A DNA stretch of 64,000 bases from Maylandia zebra (GCF_041146795.1 NC_135175.1:25189075-25253074); one strand, 5' to 3'; counted from the first letter of the stretch, positions 1-12,533 are shown. Made by a program: numbers and translations. The notes: generated from the sequence alone by a model not told the origin.

Positions 1-358
1 TGAAAGTGGAAAATAAAAAGCAGAAGAATTCATTAATGAAAATTAAAGAAACTAAAGGGGGCGGGGGGTCATTTAATAGTGATGATTTGTCTTTGGCTGA
101 CATTTTAATTGCACTAATGAGTATTCATTTGCTTTATTCAATTAATAACTATAATTACTGTTTAGCAATAAATGCACAAACTAAAAGCCCAAACCCAGCT
201 GGAGTGCCCTCAAGGCTTCAGTTTGGCAGTTTTTGAGATGAACTATCGGGAGAACAAGCGGCTCGATCGCTGCCCGCTGCAGACTTCATAGATTATTTTG
301 TTAATTAATGCTAAAAATAGACCTGCTTGTAACGGCTTCGTCGTCTCTTCGGCCGCAG

Positions 359-607
359 TTAATGACAGACGTGGTGGGGAACCCTGAAGAGGAGCGGAGG
401 GCGGCGTTCTACCACGAACCCTGGTCCCAAGAGGCCGTCAGCCGCTATTTCTACTGCAAGGTGACTTGCGGACACCTTTACCTGCAAGCTCTGCTTCCAT
501 ATGTTCGCATGACAGCAGTCAGATTTACCTCCTTCTGCTCTTCCCCGTGACAGATCCAGCAGAGGAGACAGGAGCTGGAACAGGCCTTAGCGGTCCGCAA
601 CACCTAA
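359..607 (+). CDS. smarcd3: SMARCD3 (BAF60C), last two coding exons (partial gene)
   Basis: Two coding exons, 359-460 and 554-607, are joined in phase 0 by a 93-base intron (acceptor GCAG before 359, donor GTGACT at 461, acceptor ACAG before 554). They encode the C-terminal end of a SMARCD/BAF60 subunit of the SWI/SNF (BAF) chromatin remodeller, which acts in the nucleus as a bridge between transcription factors and the complex. The stretch [20 protein letters not shown], then [13 protein letters not shown], then a QQRR..LEQ helix ending AVRNT and stop at 605-607, is the family's conserved C-terminus. SMARCD3 rather than SMARCD1/2 is chosen mainly because CHPF2 and ABCF2 follow, as in human 7q36.1. 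The SWIB domain and all upstream exons lie left of the window; bases 1-358 are intron with no other exon recognised. Confidence 0.85.
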
Positions 608-3095
608 ACAAAAGAGGCCCTCCTGGATTCCTGAGTCTGATTTCAGAGAGAGTGTGTGTGTGTGTGTGTGTGTGAGGTCATTGCTGATGTCTGGTGATTC
701 CTTAAACCTCTACAGTCTAAAGGAGGCTTCATCTCAGAGGTGACTAATCAATTTCATAGCTGTGTTTTGAAGTGTAATCAGAGGAGGGGTTCACCAGACA
801 GCAGCAGCGTACTGTGGTCCCCCATCTCCTCCACGTCCCGTGTTAGCGCAGGACTGCGAAGGCATCGCGGTTGAAAGCGTGGATTCATCCCCTCGGAGGA
901 CGACGCCAGTTTCCGCTCTGTAAATAAACGTCACTAGAAAAGCTCCTTCTCGACCAGCTGCTCGCACGCCACTGTGTTTTCGGATTCTCGTCTCAAGACT
1001 GTGCAGTGACAAACGCTCATGACGTAACCCGCTGACACAGTCAGAGCCCCGCGGCTGCTCTGGATGAGTCTTTATTTTGTTTTCGTATTCTTTTTGGAGA
1101 GAGTGCTTTTCCTTTGTCCTCGTTAGGGGGAGAGCGTGCTCCAATTGTCGATTAATTACACCAGCAAAGTCGCGACGGCAGCGTGACGCACCGGGTGGTT
1201 GCACAGGATGCTGCACGTAAACCAGAGGTGTGGATAGAAAAAAAAGAATAGAAAAAAAAAAAGACTTCTTTTTACAGTAAATTAACCAAACTGAAGTATT
1301 ATGACATTATCAGCTCCATCTGTTTATACTGTAGTAAGAATAAGTGTTTCGATGAAGGGAAAAAAAACAAACAGTATTGATCCTGAACATAATAATCATA
1401 GAGAAACAGATACGCCTCTAAATGTTCCGTCACTCACTGCCTCTTTGTCGCGTCGTACTTTTTGCCCGTTAGCGTCCCGAAGGTTTTACCAAAGGTTGCA
1501 GCGAGAAGAGAGAGCGATCACTGAAACAGACGTTGGCAAAATCCCAGACCTGGGTTTAACAGAAACGACTGAATAAATCCAAACACGCCAGAGTATTTTA
1601 AAAAAAAGTGCTCCCAAAAGCTTTCCTTAACTCTTGAACTCTTGCATCAGTGAACTTTTAAGCTCAGCTCTGTGGATTTTTGTCTATTTCTGCATTTTTT
1701 TATGTTACAAACACACGCATTTAAAAAAAAAAGAGAGAAATGAATTTCTTTTCTACAGATGTGAATGTAAATATGTTTTTTTTTTCTTCCCCTTAAGAGG
1801 GCCAGCTGTACAGTATACGACAGACTATCTGTGTGTGCGCGTGTGTGTGCGAGCGTGTGTGTGTGTTTGTTTTGGAGGATTTCGGGAGGGGGTGTTGCAG
1901 TATGGGAGCTCCATGAGTTTTGAGTTAGTAGGGCAGGAATGTTAGTGTTCTTCTGTGTACTATCTTGGGTTCGGGATGATTTATTTTAGGTCTATCCCGT
2001 GTGCATCGTGGGAGCTGGAAGCTGCAACAGAGAGAGAGCCCTCCCTTGCGCTGAGTCTCAGTAGCTGTAACTCGTGATATAATCTGCACCGTTCTCATGT
2101 TACACCTGTTTTGTTTTGTTATTGTTTTTTTAAATGACACATGAGTTGTATGTATATGTTGTAATGTCAGGATGGAGGATTTTCTTCTCTGCAGTTTCTA
2201 GATTGGGTGGGTTGGGGGGGGGGGGACTTCTTTGCACTGTGCTGTAACTCTTTGTCGGGACTCTCTTCGTCACGGTTGAGACCCCTTTTATCATCCCAGC
2301 GTACTCAAAAAGGCAATTGGACGATTTCACGATGACCTATGCATGCTCCATGGACGTTCACTATCACTATCACACCTTGCGAGACGGTCTGTGTAAATAT
2401 GAAAAGCTGGCATACCAGTGTGTGTGTGTGTGAGAGTGTGTGTGACGAGAGCGAGACCCGTCACATTTGTTGAAATGCCTTCTGAAAACCTTTTTTGCCA
2501 AAAAAAAAACTACAAAAAAATCCAACATACCCTACCAGCAACTAACTGTAGGTGTGACTTTTCTGAGCGTGTTTTTGTTACTAGGACTAAATTATATTAA
2601 CTGCACTCTTTAGAGGAGAAAAAGTAGTCATAGGTAGTATCTCGGTCCTGTGTCTGACCCAGTGATTTTTTTATTTTATTTTATTATTATTATGATTTTG
2701 TTTTTCTTTGTATGGATGGCCGAGGCCTTCACGTTGCTGTTCACTAGCACCCTCTTGTGGAGGAATCTACGAGCTGCAGCTCCTCGGCTTCAAGCGGCGT
2801 CTGATAAAAGTGTTAACAAACTGCTGTGTCTTCTGTCACTAAACCCTGGTGTGCTGTTGACATGTCTGTCTCGATCCGTGCATGTGTTCCCGAAGAGCGG
2901 GAGCTGCTCTTTTTCTCTGTTTACACTGTTGTCAGAGGGTCGCCGACAGGAAGGTTATAGTATACATAATGCTGTATATCTGTAAAGAGCAAATCTTGTT
3001 TGGTGATTACATACTACAGAAAAAAAAAGGGAAAACAGCTGTGACACTGCGAGACAGCCTGGATGTAAATAAAGAAGCGCTTGCCAAAGTTTGTA
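608..3095 (+). other. SMARCD3 3' UTR (probable)
   Basis: After the stop at 605-607 there is no further coding signal, and the ORFs here are short and unlike any family. A good AATAAA at 3068-3073 follows in the sense direction, and repeat sequence starts soon after 3150, so a roughly 2.5-kb 3' UTR is likely. Earlier AATAAA copies at about 1572-1577 could give a shorter form. The UTR holds GT microsatellites (652-674 and around 1834-1867) and a G run near 2211-2224. Extent is inferred; transcript data would settle it. Confidence 0.5.
3068..3073 (+). terminator. Poly(A) signal AATAAA, SMARCD3
   Basis: Canonical AATAAA followed about 40 bases later by a T-rich run (3118-3128), as expected for a cleavage site near 3090. 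It is the last sense signal before dispersed repeats begin. Confidence 0.55.
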
Positions 3096-3169
3096 AATGA
3101 CATGAGATCTAATGTGTCTTTTTTTTTAACAACTTCATTCACACTCAGTTGACACTTAACCTAACATGG

Positions 3170-3425
3170 ATGTCTTTGGACTGAAGGAGGAAGACGGAGT
3201 ACCAGGAGAGCAGGGAAACTCCACACTGAAAGGTGCTGGAAACCTTCCTCAGAGTTTGGTCCATGGTTACATGACAGCATCACACAGGTGCTGCACGGCC
3301 ATGATCAGAATCTCCTGACCCCACCACATCCTTGATCTGGTGACTAGAGCTCATTTGAGTGCAGTGAAACAAAAGTTACTTAGTGAGATGAGTTTAGCAT
3401 GTGACTCTGTAAAGCTCTCAGACTT
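3170..3425 (+). repeat. Dispersed repeat fragment, same family as 42.04-42.48 kb
   Basis: The stretch from AAAGGTGCTGGAAACCTTCC through TTTGGTCCATG and the CCACCACAT block to GAGTGCAGTGAA closely matches 42125-42290. Two copies in one window, neither coding, mark a dispersed repeat. The other copy begins with the ATTTTATTAGGTACACC motif common in fish DNA-transposon relics. Family name not assigned. Confidence 0.6.
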
Positions 3426-3493
3426 TAGGGTTTTACTTAAACGTTTAATTATAGAAATAGCTTTTTGGAGTTAGAAGAAAAGTCTTCAACTCT

Positions 3494-3790
3494 GTGGTCC
3501 ATCTGCAGTTTTTTGGCTCAAAGATACGTGAAACCGTATCGGTTACACTGCGTAGAAACTCAGACTCATTGGTTTGGAGACAAAGGCTGAGATGTTTTGG
3601 GCATGAGGAGAGGGATAGTGGATATATCAGAGAAAGGATGTTGAATATGGAGCTACCAAGTGGGAAGAAAATAGGAAGACCACAGAGAAGGTTCACGGAT
3701 GTAGTGAAAGGACATGGAGAGAGCTGCGGGCTACAGTGAGATGGAGGCAGAAGATCTGCCGTGGCGACTCCCAGAGGTAAACATCAGGAA
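3494..3790 (+). mobile_element. LINE 3' fragment (reverse-transcriptase C-terminus)
   Basis: The plus frame reads LRCFGHEERDSGYI, then MLNMELPSGKK and RPQRRFTDVVK. This is the C-terminal tail of a fish non-LTR retrotransposon protein (usual form RWFGHVQRRDSGYI..RML..). It is followed by the GATCTGCCGTGGCGACTCCC tail typical of these copies. The same peptide recurs at 37457-37657 (minus) and, degraded, at 54790-54985. It is a 5'-truncated, non-functional copy lying between SMARCD3 and CHPF2. Confidence 0.65.
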
Positions 3791-3799
3791 GAAGATGAT

Positions 3800-5540
3800 T
3801 AGGCAAAGAGTTTGTATAAAAGACAAAACTTGCCTTTTAATCATCTGGACTTTCCTTAAACTTTAATCATTATTATTAACATTTTTAAAAGCTAATGGGT
3901 AAATATGAAGCGACGCAAAGCTGCCACAGCCTGGTGAGGAGGGATGTGACTACATGACAAAGATGGGCTGAGAGGCAAAACAAAACATTGCACTGTAGTC
4001 ATTTTGTTGATGGGTAGAAGACCAAATTTCACCTGAATTCAAAATTTTATTAATTTCCCAGCTTGCAGTTGAAGAAAGTGCCTTCCGCTGGGTTTGTGAC
4101 TTTTTTTTCCAATGATCAGGTTTAGCTGCTGAGTTATTTAAATGTAATTTTTGGCCCTTTGAGCAACTCAAGCTGAGTGCCATTAAGTTCTATTATATTC
4201 AATAGAAGGCTGACATCTCTACAGGTGATACATCCAAAATGGAAAGAACTCTAAACTACAGGGCAGAGGAGAAAGGCATGGATTATATGTTAGGGTTAAG
4301 TGTCCTTTTAATACTGGCTTAGTGAACAGCAGAGTGATTCTGTATTGTGTGAACTCCTTTGCTTTTCACCCCTGCAATCAAACACTAGCTAATGCACACG
4401 TGATCACAGGGAATCCAGTCTCCGTGAGCTCTGTCATTGTAAAAGCCTTTTGAATTTTTCAGTTTCTTCAATTAGCTGCAGAATAAAGCGGGGTGGGGGG
4501 GGGGGGGGGAGGAATGCACAGCCCTGCCGTACACTCTGGCTTTGTGCCCTGCCTCATTGGTGGGTTTCGTTTCTTCCATGAGCCAGGCGCTCCTCAGAGG
4601 TGGCACACAGGCCTTTTATTGTTCACTGGCCTCACCACGAGGAAGCAGGTGGAGGCGCTTCCAACGGGGAGCTGCAGCAGTGGCTGTAATGCTGACTGCA
4701 GCTTTGCTCCCGTCTCAGAAAGAGCTCCTTTAACTCTGCTGCTTCTCTGTTCTCCCGAGCCGACAGGAGAAAGGTGAATGAAGTAAGCCTTTCAGACCGT
4801 TTAACCACCGCCATGTCAAGGTTAACCACCTCAGCCGCTGCAGACCCCGACCCTCCCTCCGGGCACTGAGTTCACCCCCCCCAAAAAAAAAAAAAGATGT
4901 GCATGCAGAACGCTTGCCAAAACTCAAGGAGGCCCGGGCAGGGGTGGAGATTCACTGACTTAATGCGACGAGCAGGCAGCTTTGGAACAAACTGTTCACT
5001 GCCTCTGGGGCTCTCTGTAACGCAGCTTTTGGGAAAACTGAGAACACTACAAGACGCATTATTGTGAATGTGAACACACCATCTTTACTGACCACAGAAT
5101 CTTTTCTGGCTTTTCTTCAGCTCTGCCAAGCAGACAACAGATACCTCCAGGAATAACTGTCCAAGCACGCTGCGTTTTGACTAATGAGACTGAGCCTTTT
5201 ACACTGTGAGCTTGAATGAATGAAGCAACAACTCTGAGCAGAAGTATCACTCTTTAATACCTCTTAAAGAGCACAAAGTTTAAAGAAAAGGCAGCTTGTT
5301 TCAGTATTACTTAAAAAATCCTCACAAAAGGAAGACTTATGGCTCAAGTTTTTTCCCCCTCTTATTCATTTCTAACAATAAAGGCTTGTGTTAATTTATT
5401 ATTGTCTTTAAAAAAAACAAAAGAAAAAAAAGGGGGGGCTATAAATATTGTTGTTCGACCGGAATACAAGTAACGGCTTCTCAAAGTGACGTTAACATCA
5501 GTAATGGTTCAACAGGTCTGGACAAGACAGGTTTAAAGTT
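3800..5540. other. Intergenic region between convergent SMARCD3 and CHPF2
   Basis: No coding exon recognised on either strand. Contents are AT-rich sequence, a G run at about 4491-4511 and mildly GC-rich sequence around 4640-4990 with several short overlapping ORFs that show no family motif. I see no RNA gene or intact mobile element. Confidence 0.5.
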
Positions 5541-5561
5541 ACACAGTCATAAGTCAGAGGG

Positions 5562-5567
5562 TTTATT
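5562..5567 (-). terminator. Poly(A) signal (TTTATT on plus), CHPF2
   Basis: First AATAAA on the minus strand after the CHPF2 stop, about 160 bases downstream. It implies a short 3' UTR ending near 5545. Another minus-strand AATAAA lies at 5395-5400. Confidence 0.5.
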
Positions 5568-5728
5568 TGCAGCTGCTGGAGTGTCAAAAACAGTCCTGAC
5601 TTCTTTCCACCTTGTTCAGGGGTGAGAATTTCAGTGTGTGGATGCAAGAAGTACCACGTTTAAAAAAAGAAAGAAAGAAAGGAAACAAAAATCACATTCA
5701 GTGTCCTTCAGTCCAAGCTCTATGTGCT

Positions 5729-8700
5729 CTATGTGCTGTTGGCCTGCTCTTGCTCAAACAGAGCCATGGCTAGATGCGAGCGTGACCCCAGACCCTCCAG
5801 GTTGCTGAGAACACAGCGGTGGTAGATGTCCTCGCTGAAGCGGGGATTGCACGTCCGCCGCACGTATTTCTGAATCAGCGCCGGCTCTACTGCTCTGAAC
5901 ACATGCAGGCCCGAGTAACGGACAAAGATGTCGTACACGTCCATGCTTTCCAGGAGCTCCTCGTTATCCAGGATGTCGGCAGCCATCTTCGTCCGTGCGG
6001 TCATGTAGTCGGCGTTGTAAAAGCAGGCCTCGTCGAAGACGTGCCGGTCAAAGTGGCCGTCTCGCAGTGACTCCGAAGCAGCGGAGGAGGAGGCAGCGGA
6101 GGGCTGCTGGTCACGGTAGAGGACGGCTGGGTTGTACTCCTGGAAGTGGATGGGGAAGAAGACTTGCCAATTGCTGATGGAATTCATTCTGCAGCGGTTC
6201 AGGAAGTCAGCGTTGACCTCTGTCCAAACACTGGCCAGGAAAAATAGTGTGTCCACCGGGTGCTTCTTGGAGATGATGTCCATTAGCTTGACCTGCGAGG
6301 GCACCTCGGTCTTCACACTGATCCAGGGGATCTTCACGTCTCCGTAGCGTTTCTCCACTTCCCCAATCATAGCCTTGACGCCAGCAAACACGTCAGTCTG
6401 ACTGACTCTCTGCGCATCGAAAGGATCGTAGATGAACAAGAACGTGAGTAAAACATTGTCATGGGTGTCCAGAGTGTTCATCACGTACATGTCCAGGAAG
6501 TTCCCAACATAGTCCTGATCCTGGGCGGTGACAGGCAGGATGACCTGCACCCGTGTCGCTTCTGTCACATAAGGCATGGGAATAATCTCAACTGAACTTA
6601 GAGGTCGCAGCAGGTTGACTCGTTTGGCAATGACCTGGCTGTGGCCTTTCTGGGTGTAGGCCTCCAGCGCGAGGTCCAGTATATACTCCATACCACGTGT
6701 GGGATCAAAGCGACGGTACCCATTAAGCAGACGCCTCTTGCGGAACCGTAGCTGTGGCTGGTAGCGCTCGTTGAGACGCTCGACCGCAATCTCTAGAATT
6801 GCATTGACGTCTGCGCGGTTGACACCTCTCAACTCACATTTGGGGGAGCCATCGACGCAGGAGTAAATGTGCTCTTCCGTAAAGTACTCCCAGTTTATGA
6901 CCTCAAAACGCGTCCTGGGTTTGAAGGGAGGGTTGATTCCTATCGGCCACGTCACTCCAGCCTTGCCCTCTGGTGTCAGGTCACTCAGGTTACTGATCTG
7001 CATCTGATGAGTGCACACAAAAATTTGAAATGCATCAGAGGTGTCTAGCAATATGTCACCTACAGCCAAAATGCAGGAGATAAGAGCTTCAAAATTCTCA
7101 AAATATAAATGAAACATTCTTCCTTTATTAGCAGAGCATACAGGAAAAGAATTCACAGCAACCCAACTATCACTAAAGATAATCAACATAACTGACAGGT
7201 GACACAGATCATGTAAATGTTAATTAAAAGTGTGCTTCATGACATAACCTGATATGTTTAACATCCTCAGTGACAGGCTGTTAAACCCACAGGGGAACGC
7301 TGTATTGTTGTGATAAAACCTGCTTCCTATAAAGTTGTTGTCTTGCGTGAGGAATGTAGGGAGTTAGACTGGATCATTTCTCCAGCAAAAGAGAAAACAC
7401 GAGTTGACAAGATGAGCAACTAACATCTATTTATGTCCTTTGAAAATGCAGCCCCTTTCCCCCGTGGTTCTTTTATATGACCTGCAGAAAAGAAGATGGT
7501 AAGAACATGTTGGGCAAAGTATCTAAGATGGGCAGACACTTGTCATCAACATCCATCATGAAATTATTAAATAGCCTTGTCTAAGCCAAGTCTTTTTACG
7601 GCCCTTCCCTCACAGTTTTTTCCATCACAGTCGAGCGAAGTTGATTTGGAAAAGGATGTCACAGGTCATTTTTTTGATTATCCATCTGATTAAGGAAGAG
7701 AAACAGGGAGGAAATGCCAAATTACACATTAACCGAACTGAAAACAGTTTATGGAGTGATGAATCCAAATTTGACATTTTTGGTTTAAATCATTGTCAAT
7801 ATATACAGACTGCATTTCAGCCAGTGGTGTTGGAGATCTTGTCAAATCATGAACACAAAAAAGTACCATCAGGTTTTGATCCACCATACAGTATCATGTG
7901 GAAAATATCTAATTGGCAGCAGTTTGTGTTTTTCAGCATGACCATGATTCCAACCACACTGTAATTGAATTAAAAGCATTAAAAGCCATTAGAATTGTAC
8001 AAACTCTGTTTTTGCCTTATACTATATTTCCATGTATGTTTGCATGCTGCAGTATTTCCCACTTTTGTAGTAAACTGTAAGTAAATGAATGGTGGCTTAA
8101 AACGTTTGCACAGTACTGTACTGTATCAAGTGTTCCTTGCGCTTTAACCAGTATACACAAAAATTAGCTATAACAATAAGTTATGTCTAATAAAGTCATG
8201 ACTTATTTTATAGCTCTGTGGTGCGGTAAGCTATATTTAACCTTAAGTCAAAACAACTCTAATGAACTGTCATTAGCAGCTACTTTAGTTACATAAGGTT
8301 TCTCAGGCAGATCATACTCGGCACAACACCACATCCCTTCTCTTGGTTTTCTGGCATATAAATATTGTTTCAGTCAGGAATTACTGACTCAGGTCCTGAA
8401 GAGGGTGTGGTGAAATAAGAACAAACTGTATACTAAATTTTGACTAAGAAGTGATGAGTCAGGCAGAAAAAAATGTTTATAGGAGCGAAAAACAAAACCT
8501 GTATTACAAACCTGCAGCTGCTGGATCTGCAGGTAAGTCCATTCTAGCTCAATGTGGCTGAAGCGTTTGTGCAGTCGATACATGAGATTTGGGTCAGACA
8601 CAGGATGCACTGTGAAGGCATTTTTAAACTCTGGGCTATCTTCACGCTCTGGGTCTGCATTTTTCCCAAGCTCAAAATAACGGTAGGTCATCTCCTGCGA

Positions 8701-11089
8701 AAAACATGCACATATAAATATTAATATAGCGGACAATCCTCCTACTGATTAAGCTACTTATTTCAAAGTCTGTGTTTTTACCTGGTGCACTTCCACACAA
8801 CTCATACCCAGGTAGTCGATAATACAGCGGCCCAGCCACTCATCAGGCCTCACGCTGAGGATGTCATTGCGGCAGGTGTCGAGATGGGGCTGCAGACGGG
8901 CCAGCAGACTGCGGGACAGCAGGTAGCCATAGCCTCCGTGGCAGTAACGTGCCTTCTCCTCACCACCGATGAACTCCTCTGCCCTGCCCATATACAGGTC
9001 CTGACCTGCGCTGAGGTGGCCCACCAGCTCCGACAGCCGATCCGCCTGCATGTACGTGTCATCCTGGGCTAATAGGAACCAGTCGTATTCCGAGCCGTAG
9101 TGCTGGTGGAGGTGGCGTACCGTCTCATACATCAGCCACACCGGGCGATCGTCGCCATGGGCAACCACAGTCATCCCGTGAGGCACCTTGGGGCTGCGCA
9201 GGCCTGTGAAGAAGAAGGTCCGGTGGAAGTGGTGGGCAACTGTGCGGTTCACCGCTACGGCCAGCGTGTTGAGGGTGGCCCGAGAAGTGAGCACGCCCAC
9301 CAGGAGTCGCTCTCTGATGCCCAGTTCAGTGTGGATGTATCGTGTTCTGAAGAAAGAGGGCAAAGAGGGAGCAATTACAGCAAACAGCAAGAACACCGAT
9401 GCATAAAAAGTATCTTCTCATAAGCGTGAACTTGTTTCCATCACAAGATACTAATGTGATGCAGATACTAAGTGGCTGTGAAATAAAAGATAATTGGATA
9501 GAAATGTTTGTGTAGGTGGTGTCTTTTTGGATTTAAAGAAGGAATTTGATACCAAGTTATTTTATCTGAATTGGCACTATATATATATATATATATAATT
9601 TTTCTGCAGAAAATGTTAATCTATGCTATGGATGTTATCAAATCTCCTTTTTTTTGCGTGTTCTACAGGAGTCCCACACTTCTCCGTACCAAGTCCCCTT
9701 TTATTATCACTTTATAGCAATAATCTACCTATTGTATCCCAAAATGTTAATATCCAAATGTATGCAGATGATCCCTGGAAAGCATCCTTGACTCCTTCAC
9801 TTCTAGGAATGGCTTGGTAAATCATACATTTTATTAAGTAGTAAAAATGAGCATGCATGATGTTTTCAAAAGAACCAGTAAATGAGCTGAAATAACACTA
9901 TATAAAATATATATTTTTGCAATGATGTCAGTGGTATTTTTAAGCCTTTTGTGGGCAGTATTTTCTGTGGGGGCATTTACACACAACTATATCTAGAGAA
10001 CTACTTAAGCTATGTCAGTTAAGTTTTGAGGTCCTGCTACTTTAAGGAGTTTCAAAAGAGTAGCTAAAGTTCCACATAAAATTCTAAAAGTTTGAATTTG
10101 CTTGAAATTCATCATCTCTGTAAAAAGAACAAATTCAATGATAGTAGGATTAAATTTGTACACAAAATCCCATCGATGAGGTGTTCTATTATATCTCCCC
10201 CCTCCAAAATTGGCAACCCTGCTAAATAATGACAATAATAATTACAGTGCTTCACAACAGAAAAAAGGAAAAAAGCAAATGAAACATCAAATTGAACGTA
10301 AATATCAATAATTAAAGAGGATTGATAGAAATAAAAAGTGTAAGCACAGGAGAGGCCTGCTTTTAAAAATATGTCTGTAAGAAGCATTTGTAAGACCACA
10401 GTGAGCTGGCCAATCAGATCTCATCTGGGAGATTATTCCAAGGAATGGTTGTACTGACAGAGAAAACCTGATCATCCTTATGGGATGACTATCAGAGCCA
10501 GTAGAAATAAATAAAAAAGATAAGAAATAAAATTGAAAAAAGAAAATGGATGCAATCTTTTGCATCAGTGAGTTTTCTGAAGGAATTTGTGGCATAATCT
10601 GTAATCTACAGGCCACTTATTCTCTGTACCCCCCTCAGTGCAATGAGAGCATTGCAGGGGGGAATTAAATGTAAGAATGTAAAATGGGGAATTAACTAAA
10701 TGCAAATCCACACTGTGTGGAAAAAGTCTCCAGCTTCTTTCAATTAAAAGTCGAGCAATGCTTCCTGTGATCCTTCTTTAAGCACCTGGAAACAGGGACC
10801 ATACCTCCCGCACTTACCTGAGGACCTTCTTGTGCGGCTTGTTTGGGTCCTTGTGATAGGGCACTATGCGTGGCTGAAAGTCTGCGTCTCCAGCTCCATC
10901 TCTTGAATCTCTGTGGCCCTCTCCCCCACCCAAAAACCGCCTGCCATTGCCCAGCTCATCTCCACAGGAGTCCTCCGTGTCTCCTTGGGTCCAGGACACC
11001 ATCAAAAGGCTCAGACTGCATCCAAGAGACAGCCCCAGGATAAGGGGTAAAGCAGGCCTGAACAGGGCCAAAAATGAGGAGAGACGCAT
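5729..11089 (-). CDS. chpf2: CHPF2, chondroitin polymerizing factor 2 (complete, 4 exons)
   Basis: Coding exons on the minus strand are 11089-10818, 9346-8782, 8694-8512 and 7003-5729; all junctions keep frame and give about 764 residues, close to the usual 770-775. CHPF2 is a Golgi type II membrane protein that works with chondroitin synthases to polymerise the GlcUA-GalNAc chain. Residues about 7-31 form the signal anchor. Exon 2 encodes the N-terminal glycosyltransferase-like (Fringe/CHGN) half, with an NRT glycosylation site near 124 and an AQDDTY motif near 186-188. Exon 4 holds the C-terminal CHGN domain (NGYRRFDPTRGMEY, PMPYVTEATRVQV, SKKHPVDTLFFL, NRCRMN). The C-terminus LAMALFEQEQANST and the RFDPTRGMEY block fit CHPF2/CHPF; CHPF2 is preferred from neighbours and the ending. 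Start is the first ATG before the anchor. Introns 1 and 3 hold LINE and Tc1 debris. Confidence 0.92.
7640..8125 (+). mobile_element. Tc1/mariner transposon relic in CHPF2 intron 3
   Basis: The plus frame contains ENSLWSDESKFDIFG, a diagnostic block of Tc1-family transposases (DDE/D catalytic domain). Downstream are degraded transposase-like sequence and a terminal-like AAACGTTTGCACAGTACTGTA near 8100. Stops and missing 5' parts make it non-functional. It lies antisense to CHPF2 inside the intron between exons 8694-8512 and 7003-5729. Confidence 0.7.
9510..9800 (+). mobile_element. Non-LTR reverse-transcriptase fragment in CHPF2 intron 1
   Basis: VFLDLKKEFDT near 9515-9555, then after an (AT)n insertion GVPHFSVPSPLLLSLYSNNL and VNIQMYADD near 9668-9770, match the core RT motifs (DLKKAFDT, GVPQGSVLGPLLF, YADD) of a LINE. 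The catalytic YADD is intact but the surroundings are broken, including the QG of the QGSVL motif. It is a short dead fragment, antisense to CHPF2. Confidence 0.6.
9850..10790. other. Rest of CHPF2 intron 1
   Basis: AT-rich intron without a recognised exon. A stretch at about 10380-10500 (GGCCAATCAGATCTC... ATTCCAAGGAATGG) looks like dispersed-repeat sequence but I cannot name it. Confidence 0.4.
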
Positions 11090-12533
11090 CCCTGGCAGTT
11101 ATGAGCTACACTTATTGTGGCTGTGCTGGGAAAATTTTTTAAAAAAAATCCCAACAACAAAAAACTAGAGCACTGATAGTGCCAACACTCCTGCCATATG
11201 TTAACACGTCTTTGATAAATCTGAACCGAAATGAGTAAAGAAAATGACAGAAAACTGGCTTAAAATTAAAGTCTGTTCCCAGTCCCTTTCAGCGAGGTAG
11301 TGAAGTTTCTACTCAGCCTATAACGAATGATTAAATCTAAACGTTACATGTTACAGCACTTTTTAAATGTTTTTTTTGTTTGACAAATGCAAGAAATGTC
11401 GTTTTTAATCCAACGTCACAACGGAAGATGACCAAACTGTAAAGCTACCGGAATGAAGCACTTTGTTCATCTGAAAGATGAAATGCATACAGATATTTTC
11501 GCATGATTAACAGTCATTGCGAGTCAAAATTTTAAGATAACAAAAAGGGAAGAAAAACTCAGAAATGTCGTTGTCATAAAAATTGTGTAACGTTACTCTG
11601 GTGGTTTTTTAACCGTTACCTTAATTAGCTTAACTAGTTTGGGATGGCGTTAGCTAGAAGCCAAAGTCAGCTAACTAATGCAGCTAGACGATGAACTAGT
11701 AAAGTTAACCGTTTATCTGGTTACCAGTAATAAAAGACAACCCGAAGCGAGAATACTCGGAAGTATGAACTCCACAGTATCGTTTTCCACCAGAGGAAAG
11801 CATTAGGGAGCCGAGCTAGCGAGCTAGCGTCGAGTCCGTTGTTTCCGTACACAAACGACGATCCATCTCCACGAATGCTGACTCGAAGGAGATCCCATGT
11901 AACACAGCTCATACCGGGGGGGAAAGCTACGAAGCACAGCCGTGCACATTGTCGCCCATCTCCGTCAGTTTCCTGACTTCCTCAAAAAATCCGAGTGCCA
12001 CACAGACAGCGCTGAAACAGCGTCCCTCTTCAACCTCATCACCGACCGCCGAGTGCTGCCGCAGCATCACCCCCCGACTGAGCAGCTACCGGCAGATCTC
12101 TTCTTAGTGAAAACAGTACTTAAAAATAAATTCCTCCTAGAAAATCACATTGAACGCACGAATGTGTTAGATACGTATCAACACAACATCTTAGTGATAA
12201 GAGGGCAAAAGAAGCCTTACTAGGATGGCAAAACCTCATAAATACAATATCTACCCATTAGTCAGTGCCAGTTTTCAACTCATAAGCCGTCTCTTTAGTT
12301 CTACCTAAAAAATATATAAATTTGGCTTATTTAGTAGTTAATTTAAGGTTCAGTTGATGGGTAAAGGGACATTTTTACTGCAGTCCCACGAGAAGAGGAG
12401 GGAACTTACATCTTCACCGCCCTCCTTGACCATATATGGTCCGTCTGGCGGCTTGGCGAGCGGCTACATCCACCCGGCGAAAGTGGACACGAGACTGTCG
12501 GTGTGTTCAGGAGAACAGTGGTTCATTATTTAG
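11090..12533. promoter_or_regulatory. Head-to-head CHPF2 / ABCF2 promoter region
   Basis: The CHPF2 start codon (minus, 11089) and the ABCF2 first exon (plus, donor at 12534) face away from each other across about 1.4 kb with no other convincing gene. CG dinucleotides are frequent around 11740-12070 and 12410-12500, as in CpG-type promoters. A probable non-coding ABCF2 exon 1 ends at 12533 (TTTAG then GTAAGAG). A perfect CArg-type CCATATATGG sits at 12430-12439. A possible CHPF2 5' UTR donor is near 11910 (minus). Transcription start sites are inferred, not seen. Confidence 0.5.
12430..12439. promoter_or_regulatory. CArG-box match (CCATATATGG)
   Basis: Exact match to the SRF consensus CC(A/T)6GG, self-complementary, about 100 bases upstream of the presumed ABCF2 exon 1 donor, so at or near its transcription start. 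Binding is only a possibility; a single 10-base match can occur by chance. Confidence 0.35.

Noticed and set aside
791-1216. 141-codon minus-strand ORF in the SMARCD3 3' UTR
   Set aside because: No domain, no splice partners, lies within a well-explained UTR.
11942-12223. 93-codon plus ORF in the CHPF2/ABCF2 promoter region
   Set aside because: No recognisable family and no supporting splice or poly(A) signal; CG-rich promoter DNA often has chance ORFs.
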